DNA of 64,000 bases, taken from positions 1,483,994-1,547,993 of the forward strand of contig JAUIEU010000001.1 of the NCBI GenBank assembly GCA_030429585.1, read 5' to 3'. Position numbers and translations under genes: made by a program. Below, piece by piece: positions 52,418-62,247 of the stretch; position 1 is the first letter of the stretch, and each line of letters begins with the position of its first letter. The notes under the pieces were generated by a model. It ran no database searches and was not told the origin of the DNA. It was given only the letters and a program-made list of their open reading frames with translations. Origin of the DNA: a bacterium (GTDB lineage: Bacteria; Cyanobacteriota; Vampirovibrionia; Vampirovibrionales; Vampirovibrionaceae).

Positions 52418-55185
52418 ACGCCCTAAATACACCACCCCTAAAAGAATTGGTACACAGTGCCAGTAAGGCGATTGCTCACTACTGGCCCATGACCACCTTT
52501 GTTCACCACAACCCCATCCGCAGCCTGGAAACGCTCCCCTTCCACGATGCTGTGCGCGTGGCGAACCGTTTGATTGGTGGCCGTGGTTATTTGCCCAACA
52601 CTATGTACCGAAAGCTCGTGGCCTCTGGGCGTATTGAGACTCAGCACCTTGATGCCGCGCTCCGCACCATTGCCAGTGATAAAGAAATAACCATTGGCAG
52701 CCAAAACATTCGCCATATCGACGTCCTTCGCGCCCATCTGTTGCAAGGGATTACGCCACCGCCCAACGAGACGATTTTTGCATTTGTTGACCACCAGCCT
52801 AACAACACTGCAATACGCGCATTAGCCAAAAAGCTAAGCAACGTGGCAACACCTACCCAGGCAACCCATACCATTGGCCAGGGTATGACGCTAGCCACAT
52901 GGTGCGATAACACATTAGCCACCCAGCTCAACTGGCAAATAGACCGCGAAGTGATTAAATGGTGCGAATCCTTTTTGGACGAAGGCCACGCCACCTGGCC
53001 TATGCCAGGCAGAGAACAAGGCTTTTATCAGGCATGGAAAGCCCTGGCCTCTAAAGAGTGGTCTCCATGCGGCATCACCAACAGCGCTAAAAAAATCCAC
53101 GCGCTACCCACATCACCCGAAGAAGCCTTACACGAACACCTTGATGCCCTTGCTATACCACCCGAGCTTCAACAAGACTACCTGTCTCTCCAGCTAACGG
53201 CATTATATGGCTGGGCCAGTTTTATTAACTGGCGCTCGGAGCACGACGACTACCCGTGGCAAGTGGCCTACCCTATTGATTTGGTTCAGTATCTAGCTGT
53301 ACGGCTTTTTTATGAACGAGAACTCGTTGAGCAAACATGCCAAACTCAGCTAAACCTTCCTGGGAATTACAACACTATTGTGGCGCACCACAACAACCAA
53401 ACAGAAGACTCGCCTAACGCTCTAGAAAGTACCCACCTTGGGGCCGCCTGGCAACTCACCCAACTTACCGAGGCCATTAATCTGCCTCAAAAAGATATTG
53501 AAGCCACCTCAACAGATACGTTGCAACAATTATTAGATTGGTTAAATAATTTTCCTGAAGCTGACCACGGGCCTGTATGGCTTGATGCCTACGAGAGCGG
53601 TTACAACAACACCCTTATCAAAAAACTCAAAACAAGCGCCTTTAAGGCTGATGTTGACTCCCCCAGTACCAACCGGCCCTCAGCCCAACTTATGTTTTGC
53701 ATCGATGTTCGGTCAGAACCCTTTCGGCGAAACCTTGAAAGCGTTGGCCCCTACGAGACCATTGGTTTTGCAGGGTTTTTTGGCCTTGCCATACGCAGCC
53801 GTGCCCAAGGCCAACACCACGAAACGGATCAGTGCCCTGCCATTGTGGCGCCCAAATACACCGTCCACGAAGTGGTGCGAGAAGGCCAAAACGAGCAGTA
53901 TGCCGATTACACCGCCCACCAAAAATTCACCCACATGCTCCATAGCATACTGTACGGATTAAAAAGCCACGTACTAACGCCTTATATTTTAGTAGAAGCC
54001 TTAGGGTGGTTCTTTGGAATTCAGTTAGTAGAGCGCACCTTCTTCCCCGGTGTTTACCGAAAATGGAGAAATACCTTTAAAAAGGCAACTGTACCAACAA
54101 TCAGCACCCAAATAACCGCCGATGCGGATAATACCGGCCTAGGACTCCCTGAAGATGACCAAAGTGCCAGCATCGAAACCGCCCTTCGCACAATAGGCCT
54201 AACCACAAACTTTGGTCGCCTAGTAATTGTAGCAGGGCACACCAGCATGTCGGATAATAACCCATATGAGGCTGCGCTAAACTGTGGGGCCTGTGGCGGT
54301 AATTCCGGCGAGCCCAATGCGCGGCTGTTTGCTGCCTTAGCCAACAAACCCACAGTGCGTGAGCACCTCGCTAACAATGGTATTACCATCCCTGATGACA
54401 CCTACTTTATTGGCGCCGTGCATAACACCACTACTGATGCCTTAGACTTATATGACCTAGAAGACCTGCCTGCGACCCACAAAGAGGATGTAACCCAACT
54501 AAAAGTAGATTTGAAGAAAGCCGCAGAAAAAAACAACTTGGAACGATGCTACCAACTGCCGGGCGCCGGTCATCATCTATCCCCCGCCAGCGCCGTACAA
54601 GAAATATGCCGCCGTTCCGCTGACTGGAGTGAAACCCGCCCAGAATGGGGGCTATCTGGTAATGCCTCCTTTATTATTGGCAACCGAAAACTGACCCAAG
54701 CACTAAACCTGGAAGGCCGAGCATTCCTCAATTCCCACGATTACAAGCAAGACCCTACCGGCGCTTTACTGGAAGGTATCTTAATGGGGCCTACAGTTGT
54801 TGGCCAGTGGATTAATGCCGAGCATTATTTTTCTGCAACCGACCCTGAGGTGTATGGTAGTGGCAGCAAAATTTACCACAATGTGGTAGGGCGTGTTGGC
54901 ATTATGTCTGGTCCCCAAAGCGATTTACGCACAGGGTTAGCGTGGCAATCGGTGGCTAGTGGCGACTTAACCTATCACGAGCCTGTGCGATTACTGGTGG
55001 TGGTAGAAGCACCACAACAACGCATCCAAGATATTATTGACCGGCAGCCTGCCCTAAAGCAGCTTTGCGATAACGAGTGGATACACCTAGTAGCGATTAA
55101 CCATGAACATGATGAAAAATTCTATCACTACAGCGCTACAGAAGGCTGGGTAAGCATTAATTCAATCACTGTTACTGAAAGCTAA
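52414..55185 (+). CDS. dabA: DabA, zinc carbonic-anhydrase-like subunit of the inorganic-carbon system
   Basis: A 923-residue DUF2309 protein from ATG 52414, with GGAGG upstream and an ATGA overlap with dabB. The start is confirmed by TTFVHHNPIRSLETLPFHDA. The zinc site is visible: CIDVRSEPFRR gives Cys429 and Asp431, AGHTSMSD gives His609 and ALNCGACGG gives Cys624. The H-C spacing of 15 and C-D spacing of 2 match the known DabA pattern as I recall it. Coupled to DabB it hydrates CO2 to bicarbonate on the cytosolic face in an energy-dependent manner. The end is convergent with the RTX gene. Confidence 0.92.
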   Translation: MNALNTPPLKELVHSASKAIAHYWPMTTFVHHNPIRSLETLPFHDAVRVANRLIGGRGYLPNTMYRKLVASGRIETQHLDAALRTIASDKEITIGSQNIRHIDVLRAHLLQGITPPPNETIFAFVDHQPNNTAIRALAKKLSNVATPTQATHTIGQGMTLATWCDNTLATQLNWQIDREVIKWCESFLDEGHATWPMPGREQGFYQAWKALASKEWSPCGITNSAKKIHALPTSPEEALHEHLDALAIPPELQQDYLSLQLTALYGWASFINWRSEHDDYPWQVAYPIDLVQYLAVRLFYERELVEQTCQTQLNLPGNYNTIVAHHNNQTEDSPNALESTHLGAAWQLTQLTEAINLPQKDIEATSTDTLQQLLDWLNNFPEADHGPVWLDAYESGYNNTLIKKLKTSAFKADVDSPSTNRPSAQLMFCIDVRSEPFRRNLESVGPYETIGFAGFFGLAIRSRAQGQHHETDQCPAIVAPKYTVHEVVREGQNEQYADYTAHQKFTHMLHSILYGLKSHVLTPYILVEALGWFFGIQLVERTFFPGVYRKWRNTFKKATVPTISTQITADADNTGLGLPEDDQSASIETALRTIGLTTNFGRLVIVAGHTSMSDNNPYEAALNCGACGGNSGEPNARLFAALANKPTVREHLANNGITIPDDTYFIGAVHNTTTDALDLYDLEDLPATHKEDVTQLKVDLKKAAEKNNLERCYQLPGAGHHLSPASAVQEICRRSADWSETRPEWGLSGNASFIIGNRKLTQALNLEGRAFLNSHDYKQDPTGALLEGILMGPTVVGQWINAEHYFSATDPEVYGSGSKIYHNVVGRVGIMSGPQSDLRTGLAWQSVASGDLTYHEPVRLLVVVEAPQQRIQDIIDRQPALKQLCDNEWIHLVAINHEHDEKFYHYSATEGWVSINSITVTES

Positions 55186-55205
55186 GTCGCCTAGAATCTC
55201 ACGGC

Positions 55206-57890
55206 TTAACTGGCCATATCCGCTAAATCTTGGTAGGTTTTCAGGCCATCTGAAGACACAAAATTAACATTTTCTACCGTATTGGTAATGGTAAAGCTGT
55301 TGGTGCCATCACTAATGGTTAAGTTACCGCTATTATCCGTTACCGTAATGCTACTAAAATCAAACACGGTTTCTAGCGTATCCGTGCCCGCGCCACCATC
55401 AAAGGTGGTACCGTCTACATCATTAAACACGCGCACGACATCATTACCATTGCCACCATTCACCGTGTTGCCATCATCGCCTTGGGTAATGGCCACTACA
55501 TCATTGCCATCGCCAGCATTAATGGTGGAGTTAGACGAGTTGAAGGTACCAATATTATCGTTATTGGCCGTTAAGTTAATCGTTGTGTTGTTATAGTTTT
55601 GGTAGGCTTGGTTTTGGCCCGCGCTACCATCCGCCATCGCATCCACAGCGGCAAAGGTATAGTTACCCGTATCACCAAAGCTAATGTTTTCAACATCATT
55701 ATAAATACGAACAACCTGGCCATTAGTAGCATTATTCGTTAATTCAATAAAGCCACTGCCTGTTGAAATACTATAATCTGCTAAATCCCCTTCAAAATTA
55801 ACGGTATCAGTATCCGCGCCACCGTGGATGTTCCCTTGGGCGTATTGCGACACATTAATCACGTCATCACCAGCATCACCATAGTAATTGGTGTTATGGC
55901 TACTATTTACCATCATGTAACCATCACCACGATGCTTGGCGACAAGGCCAATATCAATTCGGTCGTTGCCATCGCCCCCACGAATGGTAGACCCATTATT
56001 GCCGCCGTGGGATGTAATAATATCATCACCCGCACCGCCATCTACATCAGCGTTCCAGCCGCCAACATCAATATAATCCGTACCACTGCTGCCGGTTGGA
56101 CTTTGGCCATTTCTGGATTCTAAAATAGCATCGTTACCATTAACCGCCGTGGCTAAGGCAGAAAATGAGCTACCACCATCGTTAAAATTAATGGTTTCCA
56201 CATCTTCATGAATATAGGTAAAGCCGCCATTGGTTTTATCAAACACCTTAATGGCATTGGTGCCGTTACCATTCGTCACGTACTCAATAGCATAATCGGC
56301 TTGGTCACCGGTAAAGTTAACGGTATCGGTGCCGCCATCCCCATAAACATAATTAACACCGCCACCTGCAATATTGTAAGTATCGTTACCATCGCCACCA
56401 TTGGCCGTTAGCTCCGTACCATCCATGTTAAAGGTATCATTACCACCTTCACCATAGGCATAGTTTCGGGTACCGTCCATATTAAAGGTATCATTACCAT
56501 CGCCGGTGTATACTTTTTGATGAAAAGCATCATCCGTAAAGGTTACGGTATCGTCACCCGCAGTACCAGTATGGTTACCTGTGGTAAATGAACCACTTCT
56601 CGACAATTCTCGATCATCAATCACCATACCTTGGCCGCCACCACCGCCACCTTGTGCGTTGCTCAACACATCGGCATAGGTTTGGGTGCCATCGTCAAAC
56701 GTAATATTTTCAACATCGCTAGCCACCGTCACTACATCGTTACCACCACTGCTTAGGGTAAGGGTACCATTGCCATTATCGGTTACCGTGTAGCTTGCTT
56801 CGTTGCCTGTTAGCGTTAGTGTATCGGTGCCATCGCCACCCGTTACCGTATTATCAACACCCGCCGTCGCTGAGATCGATACCGCATCATCACCGACGCC
56901 ACCATTTACCGTGGTTTGGGTTGCGCCATCCGTTAGTGTAATCGTATCGTTACCGGCATCCCCATTAATGGTGTTGCCCGTACTATTATTATTTACCGTA
57001 ACAATATCATTCCCATCTAACGCATTAATGGTATTACTATCACCACTAATCGTAGCGGTATCCACATTATTGGTAAACGTAATCGTTTCGTTGCTATCCG
57101 TCACTGTGCCCGTAGCACCTGTGGAACCAACGGTTGTATTATAGCTTTTGGTACCGTCCCCAAAGGAAATGTTTTCAACATCATTTTGGACCGTCACCGT
57201 GGTGCCGCCACTGGTGGTTAGGGTCATGGTGTTATCAACATTAACCGCCACCGTATAGTCTGATTGGGCGCCTTCTAGTGTTAAAGTATCCGTTCCGTCG
57301 CCACCAGAAACACGAGTGCCCGTAACGGTGGAATCTAGCGCAATAGCGTCATCGCCACTGCCGGCATAGACTTTACCATCGTTGGAAAAATTGGATAGAG
57401 AAATACTATCATTCCCCGTACCCGAACTTACAAAGCTATTACTGCTATTGGATACATTAATAATATCGTGGCCTTGATGAGAAATAAGCTTGGTATCTGC
57501 TGCATTAGAAGCATTAATAATATCGTTGCCTGCCCCGCCTAAAGCCACTTCGCCTTTTACGGAAACCGTCAGTTTATCATCGCCACGGCCAACATAACTT
57601 TGGCTGCCTACCGTTAATTCGCCATTAGCCGATTGTAATATTGAGCTACCTAAATTACGGTATTTTTTGGCTTGACCTTTATATTTTTCGGTTAAAGAGC
57701 TACGTTGAGACAACTTATCTAAGCGGTCTTTACTGCCTTGGCTTTTATTTTTAGAGCTATTGCCCCCTGTATTTGCAGAGGCACTTAAGTTTTCAGCGCG
57801 AACGGCTTGGCTAAGACTACCCACACTGACAGTACGGCCTAAAAACCCACCATAAGACACTAAATTGCTATAAGATAAAGACGTCAACAT
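55206..57890 (-). CDS. RTX-type calcium-binding repeat protein
   Basis: An 894-residue protein. After an N-terminal 95 residues rich in Ser, Asn and Lys, it is made of repeats of the GG-x-G-x-D type (GGAGNDII, GSGDDAI, GDAGNDTI, GGVGDDAV, GGDGTDTL), which bind calcium in parallel beta-rolls. Several longer units end in VTV-x-x-DVENI-x-F-x-DG, a domain-scale repeat of about 130 residues. RTX proteins are normally exported by type I secretion and act as adhesins, enzymes or surface layers. No toxin or enzyme domain and no type I secretion genes are seen here. Confidence 0.8.
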   Translation of the reverse strand: MLTSLSYSNLVSYGGFLGRTVSVGSLSQAVRAENLSASANTGGNSSKNKSQGSKDRLDKLSQRSSLTEKYKGQAKKYRNLGSSILQSANGELTVGSQSYVGRGDDKLTVSVKGEVALGGAGNDIINASNAADTKLISHQGHDIINVSNSSNSFVSSGTGNDSISLSNFSNDGKVYAGSGDDAIALDSTVTGTRVSGGDGTDTLTLEGAQSDYTVAVNVDNTMTLTTSGGTTVTVQNDVENISFGDGTKSYNTTVGSTGATGTVTDSNETITFTNNVDTATISGDSNTINALDGNDIVTVNNNSTGNTINGDAGNDTITLTDGATQTTVNGGVGDDAVSISATAGVDNTVTGGDGTDTLTLTGNEASYTVTDNGNGTLTLSSGGNDVVTVASDVENITFDDGTQTYADVLSNAQGGGGGGQGMVIDDRELSRSGSFTTGNHTGTAGDDTVTFTDDAFHQKVYTGDGNDTFNMDGTRNYAYGEGGNDTFNMDGTELTANGGDGNDTYNIAGGGVNYVYGDGGTDTVNFTGDQADYAIEYVTNGNGTNAIKVFDKTNGGFTYIHEDVETINFNDGGSSFSALATAVNGNDAILESRNGQSPTGSSGTDYIDVGGWNADVDGGAGDDIITSHGGNNGSTIRGGDGNDRIDIGLVAKHRGDGYMMVNSSHNTNYYGDAGDDVINVSQYAQGNIHGGADTDTVNFEGDLADYSISTGSGFIELTNNATNGQVVRIYNDVENISFGDTGNYTFAAVDAMADGSAGQNQAYQNYNNTTINLTANNDNIGTFNSSNSTINAGDGNDVVAITQGDDGNTVNGGNGNDVVRVFNDVDGTTFDGGAGTDTLETVFDFSSITVTDNSGNLTISDGTNSFTITNTVENVNFVSSDGLKTYQDLADMAS

Positions 57891-58158
57891 AATAAAATTT
57901 GCCCAATATTAAATACTATCCCTATTACTTATTTAATCGATTAATTCCCCATTAAAATTAGGGTTTGTAAAGATATGCAACTGTTCTAAAACCGCTTACA
58001 GGGCCTACTTATTGTAGCTGCTGTTACTAATATTGACGGATAACATGGATTTGGATAGGCAGTATCTTTTCGGCAGTGTAGCCGGTATTATAATCCGCTA
58101 CTATTTAAATGCCTTAATACGCTTAAATGATACTTACTTAATACTGTGGCCCTAAATT

Positions 58159-59640
58159 ATGATAACAACAACCCTAAAGCGCGAATGGTTCGGTAACATT
58201 CGCAACGACATACTTGCTGGCATGGTAGTGGCCTTAGCCCTCATCCCAGAAGCCATTGCTTTTTCCATTATCGCTGGCGTAGACCCAAAAGTGGGATTGT
58301 ATGCCTCCTTTTGCATTGCCGCCGTAACCGCCTTTATGGGTGGGCGCCCCGGCATGATTTCTGCTGCTACTGGGGCGATGGCCCTGGTAATGGTAACCCT
58401 GGTAAAGCAGCACGGCTTAGATTATCTACTGGCCACCACCTTGCTTACCGGGTTATTCCAAATCATGGCTGGCTTTTTTAAACTCGGTGGGCTTATCCGA
58501 TTTGTGTCTCGTTCCGTAATGACGGGCTTTGTCAACGCCCTGGCCATCCTTATCTTTATGGCGCAATTACCCGAACTCTCTGGGGTGAACAACGCCGTAT
58601 ACATTATGGTTGCCATAGGCCTAGGGATTATTTACCTCTTTCCACGGATAACCAAAGGTATTCCATCGCCATTGGTGTGCATTATTGTGCTCACCGCCAT
58701 CAGCATCGGGCTAGGGCTAGACATTCGCACGGTTGGCGATATGGGCGAATTACCCTCTACATTGCCGCTATTTTTAATTCCCAACATCCCTTGGACGCTA
58801 GAAACCCTCTATATTATTGCGCCGTATGCACTCACCTTAGCCACCGTGGGGCTGTTAGAATCCTTAATGACGGCCAGCATTATTGATGATTTAACCGATA
58901 CCCCAAGCCACAAAAACAAAGAGTGCTACGGCCAGGGCCTAGCCAACATTGCAGCCGGTTTTTTAGGCGGTATGGCTGGTTGCGCCATGATTGGCCAATC
59001 CGTAATTAACGTTAAATCTGGCGGGCGAGGCAGGCTTTCTACCTTGTTTGCCGGGGTGTTTTTATTATTCCTAATTGTGGCGCTTAACGATTGGGTAAAG
59101 CAAATCCCTATGGCAGCCCTTGTCTCTGTCATGATTATGGTATCCATTGGCACCTTTAACTGGATGTCTATTAAAAATATGGCCGTGTACCCCAAAAGCT
59201 CTAGCTTTGTCATGCTCTCTACAGTAATAGTGGTGGTAATGACCCACGATTTAGCCAAAGGGGTTTTTGTGGGCGTCCTGATGAGTGCCCTGTTTTTTGC
59301 CCGCAAAGTTTCCCGCTTTCTCTCCTTTCATTCCACATTAAACGAGGCTAAAACCAGTCGCTCGTATACAGTTTACGGCCAGGTGTTTTTTGCATCTGCC
59401 AATCAGTTTGTTGCTGCCTTTGATTTTAAAGAAGTAGTGGACACGGTAACCATTGACCTAAACAGAGCCCACTTCTGGGATATTTCTGCCGTAGGCGCCC
59501 TAGACAAAGTTGTTTTAAAATTTAGACGCGAAGGCACCCAAGTAGAGCTTATTGGCCTAAACAAGGCCAGCGAAACCATGATTGACCGCTTTGGCCAATA
59601 CGATAGCCCTGACGCCATGGATGGCTTACAACTACACTAG
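58159..59640 (+). CDS. SulP-family anion transporter (BicA-like bicarbonate or sulfate)
   Basis: A 493-residue protein with about ten or more membrane segments. [20 protein letters not shown] is the SulP signature at the N-terminus, followed by [20 protein letters not shown] and [15 protein letters not shown]-terminal STAS domain (about 400-490) with [20 protein letters not shown] completes the SulP layout. SulP members move sulfate or bicarbonate; the nearby dabA/dabB support bicarbonate, but substrate cannot be read from sequence. A universal stress protein follows 34 bp later. No ribosome site is clear. Confidence 0.85.
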   Translation: MITTTLKREWFGNIRNDILAGMVVALALIPEAIAFSIIAGVDPKVGLYASFCIAAVTAFMGGRPGMISAATGAMALVMVTLVKQHGLDYLLATTLLTGLFQIMAGFFKLGGLIRFVSRSVMTGFVNALAILIFMAQLPELSGVNNAVYIMVAIGLGIIYLFPRITKGIPSPLVCIIVLTAISIGLGLDIRTVGDMGELPSTLPLFLIPNIPWTLETLYIIAPYALTLATVGLLESLMTASIIDDLTDTPSHKNKECYGQGLANIAAGFLGGMAGCAMIGQSVINVKSGGRGRLSTLFAGVFLLFLIVALNDWVKQIPMAALVSVMIMVSIGTFNWMSIKNMAVYPKSSSFVMLSTVIVVVMTHDLAKGVFVGVLMSALFFARKVSRFLSFHSTLNEAKTSRSYTVYGQVFFASANQFVAAFDFKEVVDTVTIDLNRAHFWDISAVGALDKVVLKFRREGTQVELIGLNKASETMIDRFGQYDSPDAMDGLQLH

Positions 59641-59674
59641 CCCACACCAAGCCCCCTGTTAAGAAAGCCCCCTA

Positions 59675-60523
59675 ATGACAACACTTTTAACCTGTATTGA
59701 TGGTTCTCGGTATGCTGATAGCACCTGTGCGTATGCGGCATGGTTTGCTAAAACAATGACAGCTTCTGTGGATGTATTGCACGTGCTGCGGCGCCATTCC
59801 GATTACGAGGCCACCCGCAATTTAAGTGGATCTATTGGCTTAGGGGCACGCAGTGGTTTGTTAGAAGAACTGGCCCAAGTAGATGAACGCCGCGGAAAAC
59901 TAGACCAAGAAAAAGGCAAACTGGTTCTGTCTCACGCGCAAGCTATTTTAGAAGCCACCGGTGTAACCGCCAACAATACCCTCCATCGGCGCGGTGGGCT
60001 GGTGGATACCATCCAGGAATTAGAAGCTAACTACGACCTATTATTTGTTGGCAAGCGTGGCGAGCATGCTAACTTGGATTCTCATTGCCTCGGGTCTAAC
60101 TTAGACAAAGTGGCCCGAGGCGTCACAAAGCCCCTGTTTGTTGCCACAGAGCATTACAAACCTATCCAACGGCTACTCATTGCCTATGATGGCAAAAGCA
60201 GCACCCAAAAGGCGATTCAGTTCATCGCGTCGCACCTTTCTTTAAGCGCGATTGAGTGCCACGTGATTGCAATACAGCAAACCCACCCCATCGACCTAGC
60301 CCCTGCCGTAGACCCCTTAACCCAAGCTGGGTTTGCCGTGGTTAGCCATATGTTTAAAAGTAGCCAGGTCAACCAAGTTATTGCCGATTATGTTATTGCC
60401 CATGATATTACCTTACTCGCCCTAGGCGCTTACAGCCACTCCCCCCTCCGCCAACTACTCCTAGGCAGTACCACCTCTACATTAATTCTTAATTGCAACG
60501 TGCCCATGCTGTTGTTTCGGTAG
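59675..60523 (+). CDS. Tandem-domain universal stress protein
   Basis: A 282-residue protein with two UspA domains. Domain 1 begins TTLLTCIDGSRYAD and has a DLLFVGKRGEH segment. Domain 2 begins RLLIAYDGKSSTQKAI and ends with LALGAYSHSPLRQLLLGSTT, which contains the G-x-S/T nucleotide loop of the family. Fusion of two domains is common in stress-related USPs. Its 34-bp distance from the SulP gene suggests co-transcription and perhaps regulation of the transporter, as seen for other transporter-USP pairs; that link is inference. Confidence 0.88.
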   Translation: MTTLLTCIDGSRYADSTCAYAAWFAKTMTASVDVLHVLRRHSDYEATRNLSGSIGLGARSGLLEELAQVDERRGKLDQEKGKLVLSHAQAILEATGVTANNTLHRRGGLVDTIQELEANYDLLFVGKRGEHANLDSHCLGSNLDKVARGVTKPLFVATEHYKPIQRLLIAYDGKSSTQKAIQFIASHLSLSAIECHVIAIQQTHPIDLAPAVDPLTQAGFAVVSHMFKSSQVNQVIADYVIAHDITLLALGAYSHSPLRQLLLGSTTSTLILNCNVPMLLFR

Positions 60524-60572
60524 TACGGGCTACTTATTAATTAGCCGCCACACACCTTCGTTTATCTGCAAC

Positions 60573-60610
60573 AAAAAACCGCCCACTAACATTCGTTTAG
60601 CAGACGGTTT
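60573..60610 (-). terminator. Intrinsic terminator of tpx
   Basis: 14-bp stem with G-T wobbles (60576-60589 with 60597-60610) and a 7-nt loop; on the - strand it is followed by a T-run (60578 to 60573). It lies about 28 bp beyond the tpx stop and faces the end of the USP gene. Confidence 0.8.
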
Positions 60611-60638
60611 AATGATTATAGGAGATTAACGGCGCCTA

Positions 60639-61169
60639 TTATGCCATTGCTGGTTGGGCAGCACTAGCAGCGTTTAAAGCCGCGCTGTAATCTGGCTCTG
60701 CCGTCACTTCAGAAACAATCTCTTTGTATAGCAAGGTGTTATCTGGTCCGATAACGAAAATCGCGCGAGTATCCAAGTAAAGTTCTTCAATAAACGCACC
60801 ATACGCACGGCCAAAGGTACCACCACGGTAATCAGAAGCGGTTGTAACATTCTCAATACCAGCGGCACCACACCAACGCTTTTGGGCAAAGGGTAAATCC
60901 ATGCTAATAACCAACACTTCAACGTTGTCTAATTTAGCAACTTCTTCGTTAAAGCGGCGCACTTCCGTGTCGCACACAGGGGTATCTAGCGAGGGTACCG
61001 TAAGGATTAGGCGAGTTTTACCTTCGCAGCAGGCCAGGGTAACAGGGCTTAAATCATTACCAATAACGCTAAAGTCAGGGGCTTTTTCGCCCACTTTCAC
61101 GTCTGGGCCTAACAGGGTCATCGGGTTACCTTTAAAGGTAATAACGCCGGTTTGTTGTTGTTCGTTCAT
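60639..61169 (-). CDS. tpx: Thiol peroxidase, Tpx
   Basis: A 176-residue atypical 2-Cys peroxiredoxin from ATG 61169, with GGAG upstream. SLDTPVCDTEVRRFNEE holds the peroxidatic Cys66 and FAQKRWCGAAGI the resolving Cys100, at the usual spacing. It reduces lipid and hydrogen peroxides with thioredoxin. KAPDFSVIGNDLSPVTL and YRGGTFGRAYGAFIEE are typical Tpx stretches. The first seven codons of the larger open frame are not expected to be used. It is followed by a strong terminator. Confidence 0.95.
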   Translation of the reverse strand: MNEQQQTGVITFKGNPMTLLGPDVKVGEKAPDFSVIGNDLSPVTLACCEGKTRLILTVPSLDTPVCDTEVRRFNEEVAKLDNVEVLVISMDLPFAQKRWCGAAGIENVTTASDYRGGTFGRAYGAFIEELYLDTRAIFVIGPDNTLLYKEIVSEVTAEPDYSAALNAASAAQPAMA

Positions 61170-61279
61170 AAAATGATATCTCCAATTCAAACAGTTAATG
61201 GGCTATTAATGTATCCATACCTAACCACCATAGTGCGAACAGCCCGTGGCCGCTAGTGGTTTTAGGTCCCCACTATACA

Positions 61280-62140
61280 CTAATCCGCCGCCAACGCCGG
61301 TGGGGCCGTCACCACATCGTAGGCTAAGCCTAGTTTTTTCAGCATACAAATCGCCCCATACGCGATGTCCACTTCAAACCACGCTTGGCCAAACCGGGCA
61401 GAGCGCGGGTAAACATGGTGGTTATGGTGCCAGCCCTCGCCAAAGGCCACCCAGGCGACCCACCAATTATTGCGGCTATCATCAGGCGAGCTTGCTACCT
61501 TATAGCCCCAATAATGGGTAGCGGAATTAACCAGCCAGGTAGAATGCCAAACATACACTGTTCTAAGTAAGCATCCCCACGTTACTAAGGATACCCCCAC
61601 AAACCAGCCCGCAACATAGGTGCCCACCGCAAACAATACCACCGCTAAGGCTAAATACAATACGATAACCGACTTGTCCATCCATCGAAGAATAGGGTCG
61701 TTATAAATGTCTGGCGCAAAGCGTTTACACGTATCTACAGAAGCAAGCTCGGGTTGATTATAAAAGGTCCATACAAGGTGGGCCCACCAAAACCCTTCTT
61801 TAGAAGAGTGGGGGTCGCGGGGGGTATCGGCATGCTTGTGGTGCAAGCGGTGGGTAGCCACCCAACGGACAGGCCCGTTTTGGAGGGCCAAGCAGCCACA
61901 CAGGGTTAGCAGGTACCGAATAAACCGGGGTGTTTTAAAACTTTGGTGGGTCAGCAGCCGATGGTAGCCAAGGGTAATACCAAAGCCCCCTGTAATCACC
62001 ACCATCACTAAAAAAGTAACCAGCCCAGCCCAGGTAAACGTAAAAAACGCTGTTAAAGCCAACACATGGATGGCAATAACCCCCACCATGGTGGCCAGGT
62101 TTAGGGTTTTATTCTGTGTGGCGTGTAAAAACAAATCCAT
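61280..62140 (-). CDS. Membrane acyl-CoA/acyl-lipid desaturase (delta-9 type)
   Basis: A 286-residue integral membrane di-iron enzyme. The three His boxes are present: HRLLTH (60-65), HRLHHKH (97-103) and HHNHH near residue 240. Hydrophobic pairs LIVLYLALAVVLFAVGTYVAG-like and FTFTWAGLVTFLVMVVITGG provide the membrane hairpins. Length and motifs match stearoyl-CoA/acyl-lipid delta-9 desaturases, which raise membrane fluidity. Substrate (acyl-CoA or acyl lipid) is not settled. A gap of 110 bp separates it from tpx, so the two may share regulation or not. Confidence 0.92.
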   Translation of the reverse strand: MDLFLHATQNKTLNLATMVGVIAIHVLALTAFFTFTWAGLVTFLVMVVITGGFGITLGYHRLLTHQSFKTPRFIRYLLTLCGCLALQNGPVRWVATHRLHHKHADTPRDPHSSKEGFWWAHLVWTFYNQPELASVDTCKRFAPDIYNDPILRWMDKSVIVLYLALAVVLFAVGTYVAGWFVGVSLVTWGCLLRTVYVWHSTWLVNSATHYWGYKVASSPDDSRNNWWVAWVAFGEGWHHNHHVYPRSARFGQAWFEVDIAYGAICMLKKLGLAYDVVTAPPALAAD

Positions 62141-62247
62141 ACCAATCTATACCCACACACTGGCATAGTTCCTCCCGTTCAGCAAGAACTACCCGATAAT
62201 ATTGTTGTTTATTTCATAATTTTTTCTAAAAAGCCTTATTCTGCCGG

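Noticed and set aside
55206..57890. CRISPR-like or tandem DNA repeats
   Set aside because: The repeats lie in one continuous reading frame and are degenerate at the DNA level; they encode RTX calcium-binding motifs. No regular spacer structure occurs anywhere in the window.
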